This document shows positions 15,041 to 21,664 of a stretch of DNA of 27,793 nt, piece after piece. Positions within the stretch are counted from its first letter, which is position 1. Each line of letters opens with the position of its first letter. The position numbers and the translations under genes were made by a program. The notes under the pieces are model-generated. The model did no database searches. It saw only the letters and a list, made by a program, of their open reading frames with translations, and was not told where the DNA came from. This DNA comes from Sulfurimonas sp. (GTDB lineage Bacteria; Campylobacterota; Campylobacteria; Campylobacterales; Sulfurimonadaceae): assembly GCA_027056465.1 (NCBI GenBank), contig JALUKS010000107.1:1-27793 (forward strand), given 5' to 3'.

Positions 15041-16306
15041 ATGTTTATAGATAGTGTAAGTGCGATAGAAGTGATGGATTCTCGTGGTAACCCAACAGTT
15101 AAAGCTACAGTTGAGTTGAGTGATGGAACTGTTGAGTCGGCTATAGTACCAAGTGGTGCAAGTACTGGTAAACGCGAAGCTTTAGAGCTTCGTGATGGCG
15201 ATAATCGTTTTATGGGCAAGGGTGTTTTAAAAGCAGTTGGTCATGTAAATGATGAAATCAATGATGCTCTAGTCGGTATGAGTCCATTCAATCAAGCAGT
15301 TATTGATGCTACTATGAAAGAGCTTGATGGTACTGAGAACTATGGTAAGCTTGGAGCAAATGCAGTTTTAGGTGTATCTATGGCTGTTGCTCGTGCGGCT
15401 GCAAAATCTCTAGGTATGCCACTCTATCGCTACCTTGGTGGTGCAAACGCTATGACTATTCCTACTCCTATGCTCAACATCATCAATGGTGGAAGCCATG
15501 CTGATAACTCTGTGGATTTTCAAGAGTATATGATTATGCCTATCGGTTTTGAGGATTTTGCTACTGCACTTCGTGCATCTTCTGAAGTGTATCACAACTT
15601 AAAAGCACTCTTAAAAGCGAAAGGTCACTCGACTTCTTTAGGTGATGAGGGTGGTTTTGCACCTGACTTATCTACAAATGAAGAGCCTATTGAGATTATT
15701 ATGGAAGCTATTGAAAAAGCTGGTTACAAAGCTGGAGAAGAGATAGCAATAGCTATGGATCCTGCGAGTAGTGAGTTCTATAAAAATGGTAAATATGAGC
15801 TTGTAGGTGAAGGGAAATCATTAACAAGTGCAGAGATGGTTGATTACTATATAGCACTTTGTGAAAAATATCCTATCGTATCTATCGAAGATGGTTTAGC
15901 TGAAGATGATTGGGATGGTTTCAAACTTATGACTGAGAAGCTTGGCGACAAGATTCAGATAGTTGGTGATGACCTTTTTGTGACAAACGCGAACATTTTA
16001 GCTCGTGGTATAAAAGAGGGCATTACAAACTCTATTCTCATTAAGCCAAACCAAATTGGTTCAGTAAGTGAGACTATGCTTACAGTACGTTTAGCGCAAC
16101 GCAACGGTTATACTTGTGTTGTAAGCCATCGTTCAGGTGAGAGTGAAGATGCTTTTATCGCTGACTTTGCTGTAGCACTTAACTGTGGTCAAATCAAAAC
16201 TGGTTCAACTGCACGTGGCGAGAGAACTGCTAAATACAACCGTCTTTTAGAGATAGAAAACGAAGTTGTATATGGTGAGTACTTAGGCTCTGCACTTTTT
16301 AACTAA
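15041..16306 (+). CDS. eno: Enolase
   Basis: Enolase interconverts 2-phosphoglycerate and phosphoenolpyruvate in glycolysis and gluconeogenesis. The 421-residue protein has the family blocks EVMDSRGNPTV at 7-17, GDEGGFAP near 206, the metal-binding DPASSEFY and SIEDGLAEDDW regions, the catalytic Lys in LIKPNQIG, and SHRSGESED at 362-370. The ribosome-binding site GAAAGG precedes the ATG at 15041. It is followed closely by an FtsB-like gene, AMIN-domain gene and glucosaminidase gene, an arrangement seen in many Campylobacterota. Confidence 0.98.
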   Translation: MFIDSVSAIEVMDSRGNPTVKATVELSDGTVESAIVPSGASTGKREALELRDGDNRFMGKGVLKAVGHVNDEINDALVGMSPFNQAVIDATMKELDGTENYGKLGANAVLGVSMAVARAAAKSLGMPLYRYLGGANAMTIPTPMLNIINGGSHADNSVDFQEYMIMPIGFEDFATALRASSEVYHNLKALLKAKGHSTSLGDEGGFAPDLSTNEEPIEIIMEAIEKAGYKAGEEIAIAMDPASSEFYKNGKYELVGEGKSLTSAEMVDYYIALCEKYPIVSIEDGLAEDDWDGFKLMTEKLGDKIQIVGDDLFVTNANILARGIKEGITNSILIKPNQIGSVSETMLTVRLAQRNGYTCVVSHRSGESEDAFIADFAVALNCGQIKTGSTARGERTAKYNRLLEIENEVVYGEYLGSALFN

Positions 16307-16322
16307 GCATAAGATTTAGATT

Positions 16323-16601
16323 ATGCAAAGAGAGGAACTTTTTGAGGAGATAGATACTAGCGAGAGTCTGACACAGAAGTATCTTGGTCTCTCTCTAAAA
16401 AAGTTCTTTTTTCTTTTTTTTATCGTAGTTGCTCTAGGTATCTATTTTGGGGTGCTACTCTATGGTACTAACTCCCTTGAAATTCTATTTGGTTTGCAAG
16501 ATTATGAAACTTATCTACACTCTGAAATAGCTACACTTAAACAAGAAAATGCAGAACTCCAGCGTGAATATTTTGAACTCAAAGAGATTAGTGCACAATA
16601 A
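16323..16601 (+). CDS. FtsB/DivIC-like septum-formation protein
   Basis: A 92-residue single-pass membrane protein: about 25 cytoplasmic residues, a hydrophobic segment at about 27-47 (KKFFFLFFIVVALGIYFGVLL), then a periplasmic coiled coil (HSEIATLKQENAELQREYFELKEI, split here from residue 65 on). The size, topology and coiled coil match the FtsB/DivIC family that links FtsL and FtsQ in the divisome. The location immediately downstream of eno is also the usual ftsB position in many proteobacteria. It begins 16 bases after eno and is likely cotranscribed. Confidence 0.8.
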   Translation: MQREELFEEIDTSESLTQKYLGLSLKKFFFLFFIVVALGIYFGVLLYGTNSLEILFGLQDYETYLHSEIATLKQENAELQREYFELKEISAQ

Positions 16602-16615
16602 ATTCACAAATTTGC

Positions 16616-16621
16616 TATAAT
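16616..16621 (+). promoter_or_regulatory. -10 box TATAAT before the AMIN-domain gene
   Basis: GCTATAATACATC lies 31 bases before the ATG at 16652, followed by a 12-base palindrome TCTATAAATAGA (16625-16636) around the expected start and an AGGAG ribosome-binding site. Confidence 0.6.
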
Positions 16622-16651
16622 ACATCTATAAATAGATATAGGAGAATAGTT

Positions 16652-17287
16652 ATGATAAAAATTTTAGGGATTATTTTTCTCATGAGTATCTCTCTTCTCT
16701 CACGTGAAAATCCCTTTTTCCCAGCTAATGGTGAGAAGGCTATGCCTTTTACTACAAACAAAGAGATCCTGCAAGTTCCACTTAAACGTGTAGCGATAAC
16801 ACTCCCTTCTACTGCAAGGATTATCAAAAGTGTTACAGTAAGATATAAAAATTTAGATGGTTCCATCGTCGAAACTACGGAAAAACTAGACAATAGTGTA
16901 GATTGGCATCTTCCAATATTCATTTCTCAAAATATCAATATGCAAGGACAAAAGAGTGAACCTCCAAAGAAGATAAAAAAGGTTTACAGAAAACTTTTAA
17001 GTACAGATTTTGTAAAGATTAGCAGTGAGAACAAAAAGATAAAAATTACTACAGATGATGAACTCCTGCGAAACTTTATGCTTACTGATCCACATAGAAT
17101 TGTCTGTGATATAAAAAGAGATATAAACATAAGAAGTCTTGAGAAAAGTATTCCTAAAAATAGCATAGTGAAAAAGATACGCATTGGTAATCATAATGGT
17201 TACTATCGCATAGTTCTTGAGCTAGATGGCTACTATAAATATCAACTCGCAAAGAAAAAACCTAACTATATCTTTATGCTGGAGTAA
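16652..17287 (+). CDS. AMIN-domain envelope protein
   Basis: A 211-residue exported protein: short N-terminal hydrophobic segment (ILGIIFLMSISLLS, residues 4-17), a linker containing NPFFPANGE at about 20-28, and a C-terminal AMIN-type domain (about 120-211) with FVKISSENKKIKITTDDELLR and HRIVCDIKRDINIR strands and a YYRIVLELDGYYKYQL strand. AMIN domains target proteins to peptidoglycan or septal sites and are normally found on amidases and secretins; no catalytic domain is attached here. It has its own -10 box and AGGAG ribosome-binding site. The next gene, a glucosaminidase, starts three bases after its stop, so both probably act on cell-wall remodelling. Confidence 0.78.
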   Translation: MIKILGIIFLMSISLLSRENPFFPANGEKAMPFTTNKEILQVPLKRVAITLPSTARIIKSVTVRYKNLDGSIVETTEKLDNSVDWHLPIFISQNINMQGQKSEPPKKIKKVYRKLLSTDFVKISSENKKIKITTDDELLRNFMLTDPHRIVCDIKRDINIRSLEKSIPKNSIVKKIRIGNHNGYYRIVLELDGYYKYQLAKKKPNYIFMLE

Positions 17288-17290
17288 GGG

Positions 17291-18103
17291 ATGAAGATAC
17301 TAGCTCTACTCATACTCCTATTTCTCCTCCTTTCTTCAGGATTATCTGTTATTCAGTTTAATGAACTACTCAATGAATTAAAAAGCCCACCTAAAAAAAT
17401 AGCTTTAGATGAGACAAAAAAAGAGAAAATATCAGTAGTAAATAAAAATTATACTCCCTCTCCTCCTATTACAAAAAAAGTAAAAAAACAGATAAGTGTA
17501 AATGAAAGAAAAAAACATTTTTTTCATTTGGTAGTACCAGAGGTACAAAAGGTTTATACAGAACTCTCCATTCAGTATGAAAAAGTAAAAAAAGATCTCG
17601 CTGAGGAAAATACGACTCAAGGAATAGAAGAACTTAAAGCACTTTACAAGGTCAAAAGTGATGAGGCACTTCTTCTTGCACTTAAACCACACCCTATAAG
17701 TATAGTTTTAGCACAAGCAGCAGTTGAAAGTGCTTGGGCAACCTCACGTTTCTCTCTTGAAGCAAATAATCTTTTTGGTATGTGGAGTATAAATACAAAT
17801 GAAAATCGTGTTGCTGCCTCACAGAAACGAGGGGGGAAGAGAACTATTTGGCTCAAGAAGTTTGCAAGTATAGAAGATTCTATCCGAGACTACTACCTCA
17901 CTATTGGTAGAGCAAAAGCTTATAAAAAGTTAAGAGAGTATCGTATGCAAACAGATAATGTTTATGAGATTATAAAAGGCTTAAACACCTACTCAGAACT
18001 TGGAGAAGAGTATGTAAAAATCATCCGTGGTGTGATAAGCTATAATAAACTTACCAAATATGATAATAAAGAGAAAAAAAATGAAATTATTAGTTTGGAT
18101 TAA
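17291..18103 (+). CDS. Bax-like glucosaminidase-domain protein
   Basis: A 270-residue protein with an N-terminal signal or anchor (hydrophobic residues 3-21), a lysine-rich low-complexity linker (about 30-78) and a C-terminal glucosaminidase (Bax-like, lysozyme-superfamily) domain from about 115. The catalytic glutamate is E146 in QAAVESAWATSRF, followed by EANNLFGMWS at 157-166 and the late IIKGLNTYSELGEEYVKII block. Such proteins cleave the glycan of peptidoglycan in the periplasm. It is coupled to the AMIN gene (three-base gap), suggesting a shared role in wall turnover or division. Confidence 0.87.
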   Translation: MKILALLILLFLLLSSGLSVIQFNELLNELKSPPKKIALDETKKEKISVVNKNYTPSPPITKKVKKQISVNERKKHFFHLVVPEVQKVYTELSIQYEKVKKDLAEENTTQGIEELKALYKVKSDEALLLALKPHPISIVLAQAAVESAWATSRFSLEANNLFGMWSINTNENRVAASQKRGGKRTIWLKKFASIEDSIRDYYLTIGRAKAYKKLREYRMQTDNVYEIIKGLNTYSELGEEYVKIIRGVISYNKLTKYDNKEKKNEIISLD

Positions 18104-18117
18104 GTGGGATTTTTCGA

Positions 18118-18205
18118 TGGTGGACAGCTAGGGATTCGAACCCTAGATAGGTTGCCCTATACTCGCGTTCCAGGCGAGCGCCTTCGACCACTCGGCCAGC
18201 TGTCC
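18118..18205 (-). tRNA. tRNA-Ser (anticodon GGA)
   Basis: The minus strand folds as a type II tRNA: acceptor GGACAGC/GCTGTCC, D-arm GCC...GGC with GGTCGAA, anticodon stem CTCGC/GCGAG with loop CTGGAAC (anticodon GGA), a long variable arm (ATAGG/CCTAT around GCAA), and T-arm TAGGG-TTCGAAT-CCCTA. CCA is encoded at 18118-18120. The position-73 base reads A (T at 18121), whereas bacterial serine tRNAs normally have G there. It reads UCC and UCU codons. Confidence 0.95.
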
Positions 18206-18251
18206 ATTTTGTAAGAGTAACATTTTAGCAGAAGTTATATTTCAAAAAGCT

Positions 18252-19883
18252 TTAAAGAGATAAAGCTTCAGGTTTATGCAGATGATAGCCTTGAGCATAA
18301 TCCACCCCTATCTCTTTGAGCTTCTCTAAAATTTCTCTGTTTTCTACAAATTCTGCTATAGTTTTTATGCCCATTACATGCCCGATTTCGTTGATTGACT
18401 TCACCATGGCATAGGAGACTTTATCTTTTACTATCTCTTTTGTGAAAAATCCATCTATTTTTAAGTAAGCAACTGGCATCTTTTTTAAGTACTCATACGA
18501 GGAGAGTCCTGTTCCAAAATCATCCAAAGAGAAGTTATAGCCTCTCTTTTGCAAAGTGTCAGTCATGAGACGTGTATTTTTAAGAAACTTTATCGCCATT
18601 GATTCTGTGATTTCAAAAGTTATCTGTTTTGGGTTTATCTTGTACTTTTTTTCAAGTTCGATGAGAAATTCTGAAAAATCAGGTGTAGATAGAGTCTGTC
18701 CAGAAAGATTTATGGAGTAATGAGTCTCTTCATTGAGGCTTTTAAAAGCTGTTGCAACTACCCATTTGTCTATCTTATTCATAAGCTCGTAGCGTTCAGC
18801 AGATGGCATAAATGCAGCAGGTGAGAGGATTTTTCCCTCTTTATCTTTTAAACGCAGAAGTAACTCATAGTGTGCAATATTATTTTCAGATTTTAAGTCA
18901 TGTATCTCTTGTTTATAGAGAAGAAAGTCATCATCTTTGAGGGCTTTATTTATGACATTTATCCAAGAAACCTCTCTCTTATGCTCTATATTTTCTACGA
19001 GATTTTCATCTGCTATATGAATCCTATTTCTTCCTTCTTGTTTCGCTATAAGGCAGGCTTGATCGGCTATATTTATAGCTTCTTGAACACTTTTTTGTTT
19101 ACTTGAAAGGATAGCGATACCCGCAGAGATACCTATGCTAAAAGTATGCTCTTTCCAGATAAAGTTATATTCATCTATCTCTTTTCGGATTTTTTCTACG
19201 ATACTTACAGCTCTACTAAGAGGACAGTTTTCAAGAAGTATAACAAACTCATCTCCACCAACACGAGCTAAAGTATCTCTATCTCGAATGGCATTTTGCA
19301 TAATTTTAGCAACATTTTGAAGGAGTGCATCACCTGCCTTATGCCCTGCAATATCGTTTACAGGTTTAAACTTATCTAGGTCCATAAATGCCACTGCACA
19401 CTCTAAATTATTTTCAGAGTTTCTCTCTCTAATTTTTTCAACTCTTTTTTCAAGCTGAGAACGGTTGAGTAAATTTGTCAAGGTATCATAATCTGCTCTA
19501 TGTTGTAGCTCCTCTTCTATCAAAGCCTGTTGCGTATAATCTTCTATGATAAAGAGTGTCCCATAGAGTGTTGTACGGCATTTTATATTGAGTACTTTGT
19601 TATGAAAAGAGTAGTTATTGAAGTCAAATTTTCTCTCTTTTGATGAAAGAATTTCTGTTTTAAATTTCTCCAAAAGTTCTTCTGTAGCACTAAAAATATG
19701 TTCATAATCAGTATCCACAAAATCAGAAGGTTCTTCATCTTTAAAACCAAGAAGATAGACTGCACGAGAGTTTATCATACTGATTTCTAACTCTCTTGTA
19801 AGAGTAATAATCCCATAAGGAATATTTATAATAACACTATTTAAGTACTGATGGAGTGCAACACTCTCTTCATTCATAGACAT
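18252..19883 (-). CDS. PAS-GGDEF-EAL c-di-GMP regulator
   Basis: A 543-residue cytoplasmic protein with no membrane segment. Residues about 8-120 form a PAS-like sensor. The GGDEF domain (about 130-290) has GGDEF intact at 209-213 and an inhibitory-site RDRD at 200-203. The EAL domain (about 310-540) has the first motif as ELL at 340-342, with the key residues kept: N392 (INLSG), E424 (EITE), DDFGTG at 454-459, K475 (LKID), EFVEN at 511-515 and QGYHLHKP at 531-538. Both cyclase and phosphodiesterase activities are therefore possible. It begins four bases after the RsbT/RsbX-like gene, with AAAAAGG as ribosome-binding site overlapping that gene's end, so it is the last gene of a three-gene operon and the likely output of the switch. 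The direction of its activity cannot be told from sequence. Confidence 0.95.
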   Translation of the reverse strand: MSMNEESVALHQYLNSVIINIPYGIITLTRELEISMINSRAVYLLGFKDEEPSDFVDTDYEHIFSATEELLEKFKTEILSSKERKFDFNNYSFHNKVLNIKCRTTLYGTLFIIEDYTQQALIEEELQHRADYDTLTNLLNRSQLEKRVEKIRERNSENNLECAVAFMDLDKFKPVNDIAGHKAGDALLQNVAKIMQNAIRDRDTLARVGGDEFVILLENCPLSRAVSIVEKIRKEIDEYNFIWKEHTFSIGISAGIAILSSKQKSVQEAINIADQACLIAKQEGRNRIHIADENLVENIEHKREVSWINVINKALKDDDFLLYKQEIHDLKSENNIAHYELLLRLKDKEGKILSPAAFMPSAERYELMNKIDKWVVATAFKSLNEETHYSINLSGQTLSTPDFSEFLIELEKKYKINPKQITFEITESMAIKFLKNTRLMTDTLQKRGYNFSLDDFGTGLSSYEYLKKMPVAYLKIDGFFTKEIVKDKVSYAMVKSINEIGHVMGIKTIAEFVENREILEKLKEIGVDYAQGYHLHKPEALSL

Positions 19884-19887
19884 TTTT

Positions 19888-20850
19888 TTACCTTTTTATG
19901 ACAATGAGACTTGAGTCATCATCTATGTTATAACTATTTAGCAGTGCTACTGCAAACTCATGTGCGGTATATTCTTTATAGAGTTCATAGAGTTCAAAAC
20001 TATTCTCTATGCCATCACTACATAAACATAAACAAAAATTCTCTTCTAGCTCTATATGACCCACTGAAAATGAACCTTTCATACTTAGCCCTAAACTCCC
20101 TCTATGCGAGATAAAAGAGTGATGAGGGTAAGACTTTATAAAGGTACTTCCAACGATAAGATACTCTAAACCTTTAGGGCTAAGTCGCAGAAGAACGATT
20201 TCTACAGCTCTACTTAGTGGTGATTCTTTCAGTTTCTCATGGCAAAGCATTACCAAATCATCTAAGTCTAAAGTATAGTTTTCAAGTATAATTTCTTTGA
20301 CTTCTTCACTGGCTTGTTGTGCTTTAAGCCCAGAACCAGCACCATCTAAAACAGCAAACAAAGAGCAATCTCCCCGATAGTGTTTGATAAGACACTTATC
20401 CCCATCAAAAGACTCTCCCTCTTTTTTTATGGAGAGTTCAGAGGAGTCATAATCTGGAGAGTTCAGATAGATTTGGACTCTTATACTAAAGCCTGTTGCG
20501 TCGTTTTTTAGGATTTTAAACTCATCAACAGAACGCTTTATAGTGCTAAACCCGAGACCAAGACTATTTTCTTGTGTAGTGTAACCCTCTTGCATAGACT
20601 TTTCTAAGTTTTCTATCCCTTCGCCTCTATCTTCCACAGTAACAGAGATACCTTTTTTGTTAGGAGTCACTGAAACTTTTATCTCTGCGCCATCTGCATA
20701 GCGAATGGCGTTTATGCCTGCTTCTGAGACAGCTAGTGCCAAAAGCTCACTTTCGTGATTTGAGAAACCAAATTTCTTTGCAAATCTTTTCACAACAGCT
20801 ACACACTCTCGAACCTCTTGGGAGCTACTTACATGAAACTGCTCTAACAT
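19888..20850 (-). CDS. RsbT-like kinase fused to RsbX/SpoIIE-like phosphatase
   Basis: A 320-residue two-domain fusion. Residues 1-130 are a GHKL (HATPase_c) serine/threonine kinase: N-box E43..N47 (SEAGINAIRYADG), G1 box EDRGEGI at 73-79, and SLGLGFSTIKRSVDEFKI at 96-113, which matches the RsbT wording (GLGLG...KR..DEF.I) better than RsbW. Residues about 145-320 are a PP2C-type phosphatase of the short RsbX/SpoIIE group: VLDGAGSG at 167-174, SDGIENSF at 278-285 and DDDSSLIVIK at 310-319 carry the metal-binding aspartates. One protein would thus both phosphorylate and dephosphorylate a STAS partner. It starts seven bases after the STAS gene and ends four bases before the PAS-GGDEF-EAL gene. 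Assignment of domains is firm; partner and direction are inferred. Confidence 0.88.
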   Translation of the reverse strand: MLEQFHVSSSQEVRECVAVVKRFAKKFGFSNHESELLALAVSEAGINAIRYADGAEIKVSVTPNKKGISVTVEDRGEGIENLEKSMQEGYTTQENSLGLGFSTIKRSVDEFKILKNDATGFSIRVQIYLNSPDYDSSELSIKKEGESFDGDKCLIKHYRGDCSLFAVLDGAGSGLKAQQASEEVKEIILENYTLDLDDLVMLCHEKLKESPLSRAVEIVLLRLSPKGLEYLIVGSTFIKSYPHHSFISHRGSLGLSMKGSFSVGHIELEENFCLCLCSDGIENSFELYELYKEYTAHEFAVALLNSYNIDDDSSLIVIKR

Positions 20851-20857
20851 CTTGTGC

Positions 20858-21283
20858 TTAGTCTATTTTAGTGACTTTATAACCCGTAAGCTCATAACTT
20901 TTTTTGAGTGCTTCTTTAAGATTTCTTACGATGATAAAATCATCCAAATCCACACCAGCTTTAACTGTTGTCCTAGATAACTCTCCAGTAATACCGCAGA
21001 TAACAGGAGTAACCCCTACAAACTTTAGTATTCTACCCAAATCATTGAGATAACCTGCCACTGCGGTGTCAATAGCATCAACATTACCAAGGTCTATAAT
21101 GGCAACACTACTCTCTTTACTCTCACAAAGTTCTGTCAATTTTGTAGCGATAGTATTGATTCTCGCTGAGTCTATAGTCCCAAAAAGACCTGTATAGATA
21201 CAATCTTCTGTAATTTCATTGGTAACCATAGCCACTTCTGAAGATATATGTTTTTTACTTAGTGCCATTTTTTCTGCATTCAT
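20858..21283 (-). CDS. STAS-domain protein, RsbR/RsbS-like
   Basis: A 141-residue protein: about 22 variable residues and then a single STAS domain. AIIDLGNVDAIDTAVAGYL at 61-79 and CGITGELSRTTVKAGVDL at 96-113 align with the two phosphorylated stretches of Bacillus RsbR proteins (DTAVA... and ...AQTIV..GIDL), placing T73 and T105 at the phospho-threonine sites. It has the length of RsbS, with no N-terminal globin or other sensor domain. It would be the substrate of the kinase and phosphatase encoded next. It has a perfect -10 box and AAAGGA ribosome-binding site and starts the operon. Full stressosome formation is not shown by the sequence. Confidence 0.88.
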   Translation of the reverse strand: MNAEKMALSKKHISSEVAMVTNEITEDCIYTGLFGTIDSARINTIATKLTELCESKESSVAIIDLGNVDAIDTAVAGYLNDLGRILKFVGVTPVICGITGELSRTTVKAGVDLDDFIIVRNLKEALKKSYELTGYKVTKID

Positions 21284-21308
21284 ATCTGATTCCTTTTATT
21301 TGGCAGGT

Positions 21309-21314
21309 ATTATA
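21309..21314 (-). promoter_or_regulatory. -10 box TATAAT of the STAS operon
   Basis: On the minus strand GATATAATACCTGCC lies about 26 bases before the STAS ATG. A run of six G (21327-21332) sits in the spacer region upstream. Confidence 0.6.
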
Positions 21315-21406
21315 TCTAAAATTATTCCCCCCTTGTTAACAAGATTAAGTTAAGGAATAAAATCTAAAAATACCCTGTTTTTAGTGGTTTAAAAGTACTA
21401 AATGAG

Positions 21407-21412
21407 TATAAT
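21407..21412 (+). promoter_or_regulatory. -10 box TATAAT for the 64-residue ORF
   Basis: GAGTATAATATAT lies 25 bases before the ATG at 21437. With the STAS promoter it makes a divergent pair about 90 bases apart. Confidence 0.5.
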
Positions 21413-21436
21413 ATATTTATATATTAAGGGTTGGTT

Positions 21437-21631
21437 ATGTTAATAAAAACTACTGAAATTTCGGGAGTTTTTAAAGACAGAAAAAGAGAAGAAGATTTTG
21501 TGTGTAAGCATAAAATTGGAATAAACTCTTTTACAAGGGTAAGAAAGCTAGGGTTTGGCACCCAATTAGATTTGGGTGAAGATGTTACTATCACCAATAG
21601 TGTCTATACCCAAGCCAGAGCAAAACGATAG
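21437..21631 (+). CDS. Small basic hypothetical protein, 64 residues
   Basis: The ORF has a TATAAT box and an AAGGG ribosome-binding site at six bases from the ATG at 21437; a TTG two codons earlier is less likely because the ribosome-binding site would touch it. The product begins MLIKTTEISGVFKDRKREED, is rich in Lys and Arg, contains one cysteine and ends YTQARAKR. No membrane segment or family is recognised. It lies alone between two c-di-GMP loci transcribed the other way. A CACCCAA/TTGGGTG inverted repeat falls in its second half, which could also mean that the transcript works as RNA. Confidence 0.5.
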   Translation: MLIKTTEISGVFKDRKREEDFVCKHKIGINSFTRVRKLGFGTQLDLGEDVTITNSVYTQARAKR

Positions 21632-21664
21632 TTGCCATGACATTACTCCTGTAATATATAATTG

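Noticed and set aside
18252..21283. Classical sigma-B/stressosome operon
   Set aside because: No sigma factor, RsbW/RsbV pair, RsbU or separate RsbS is present; the module is instead tied to a c-di-GMP protein.
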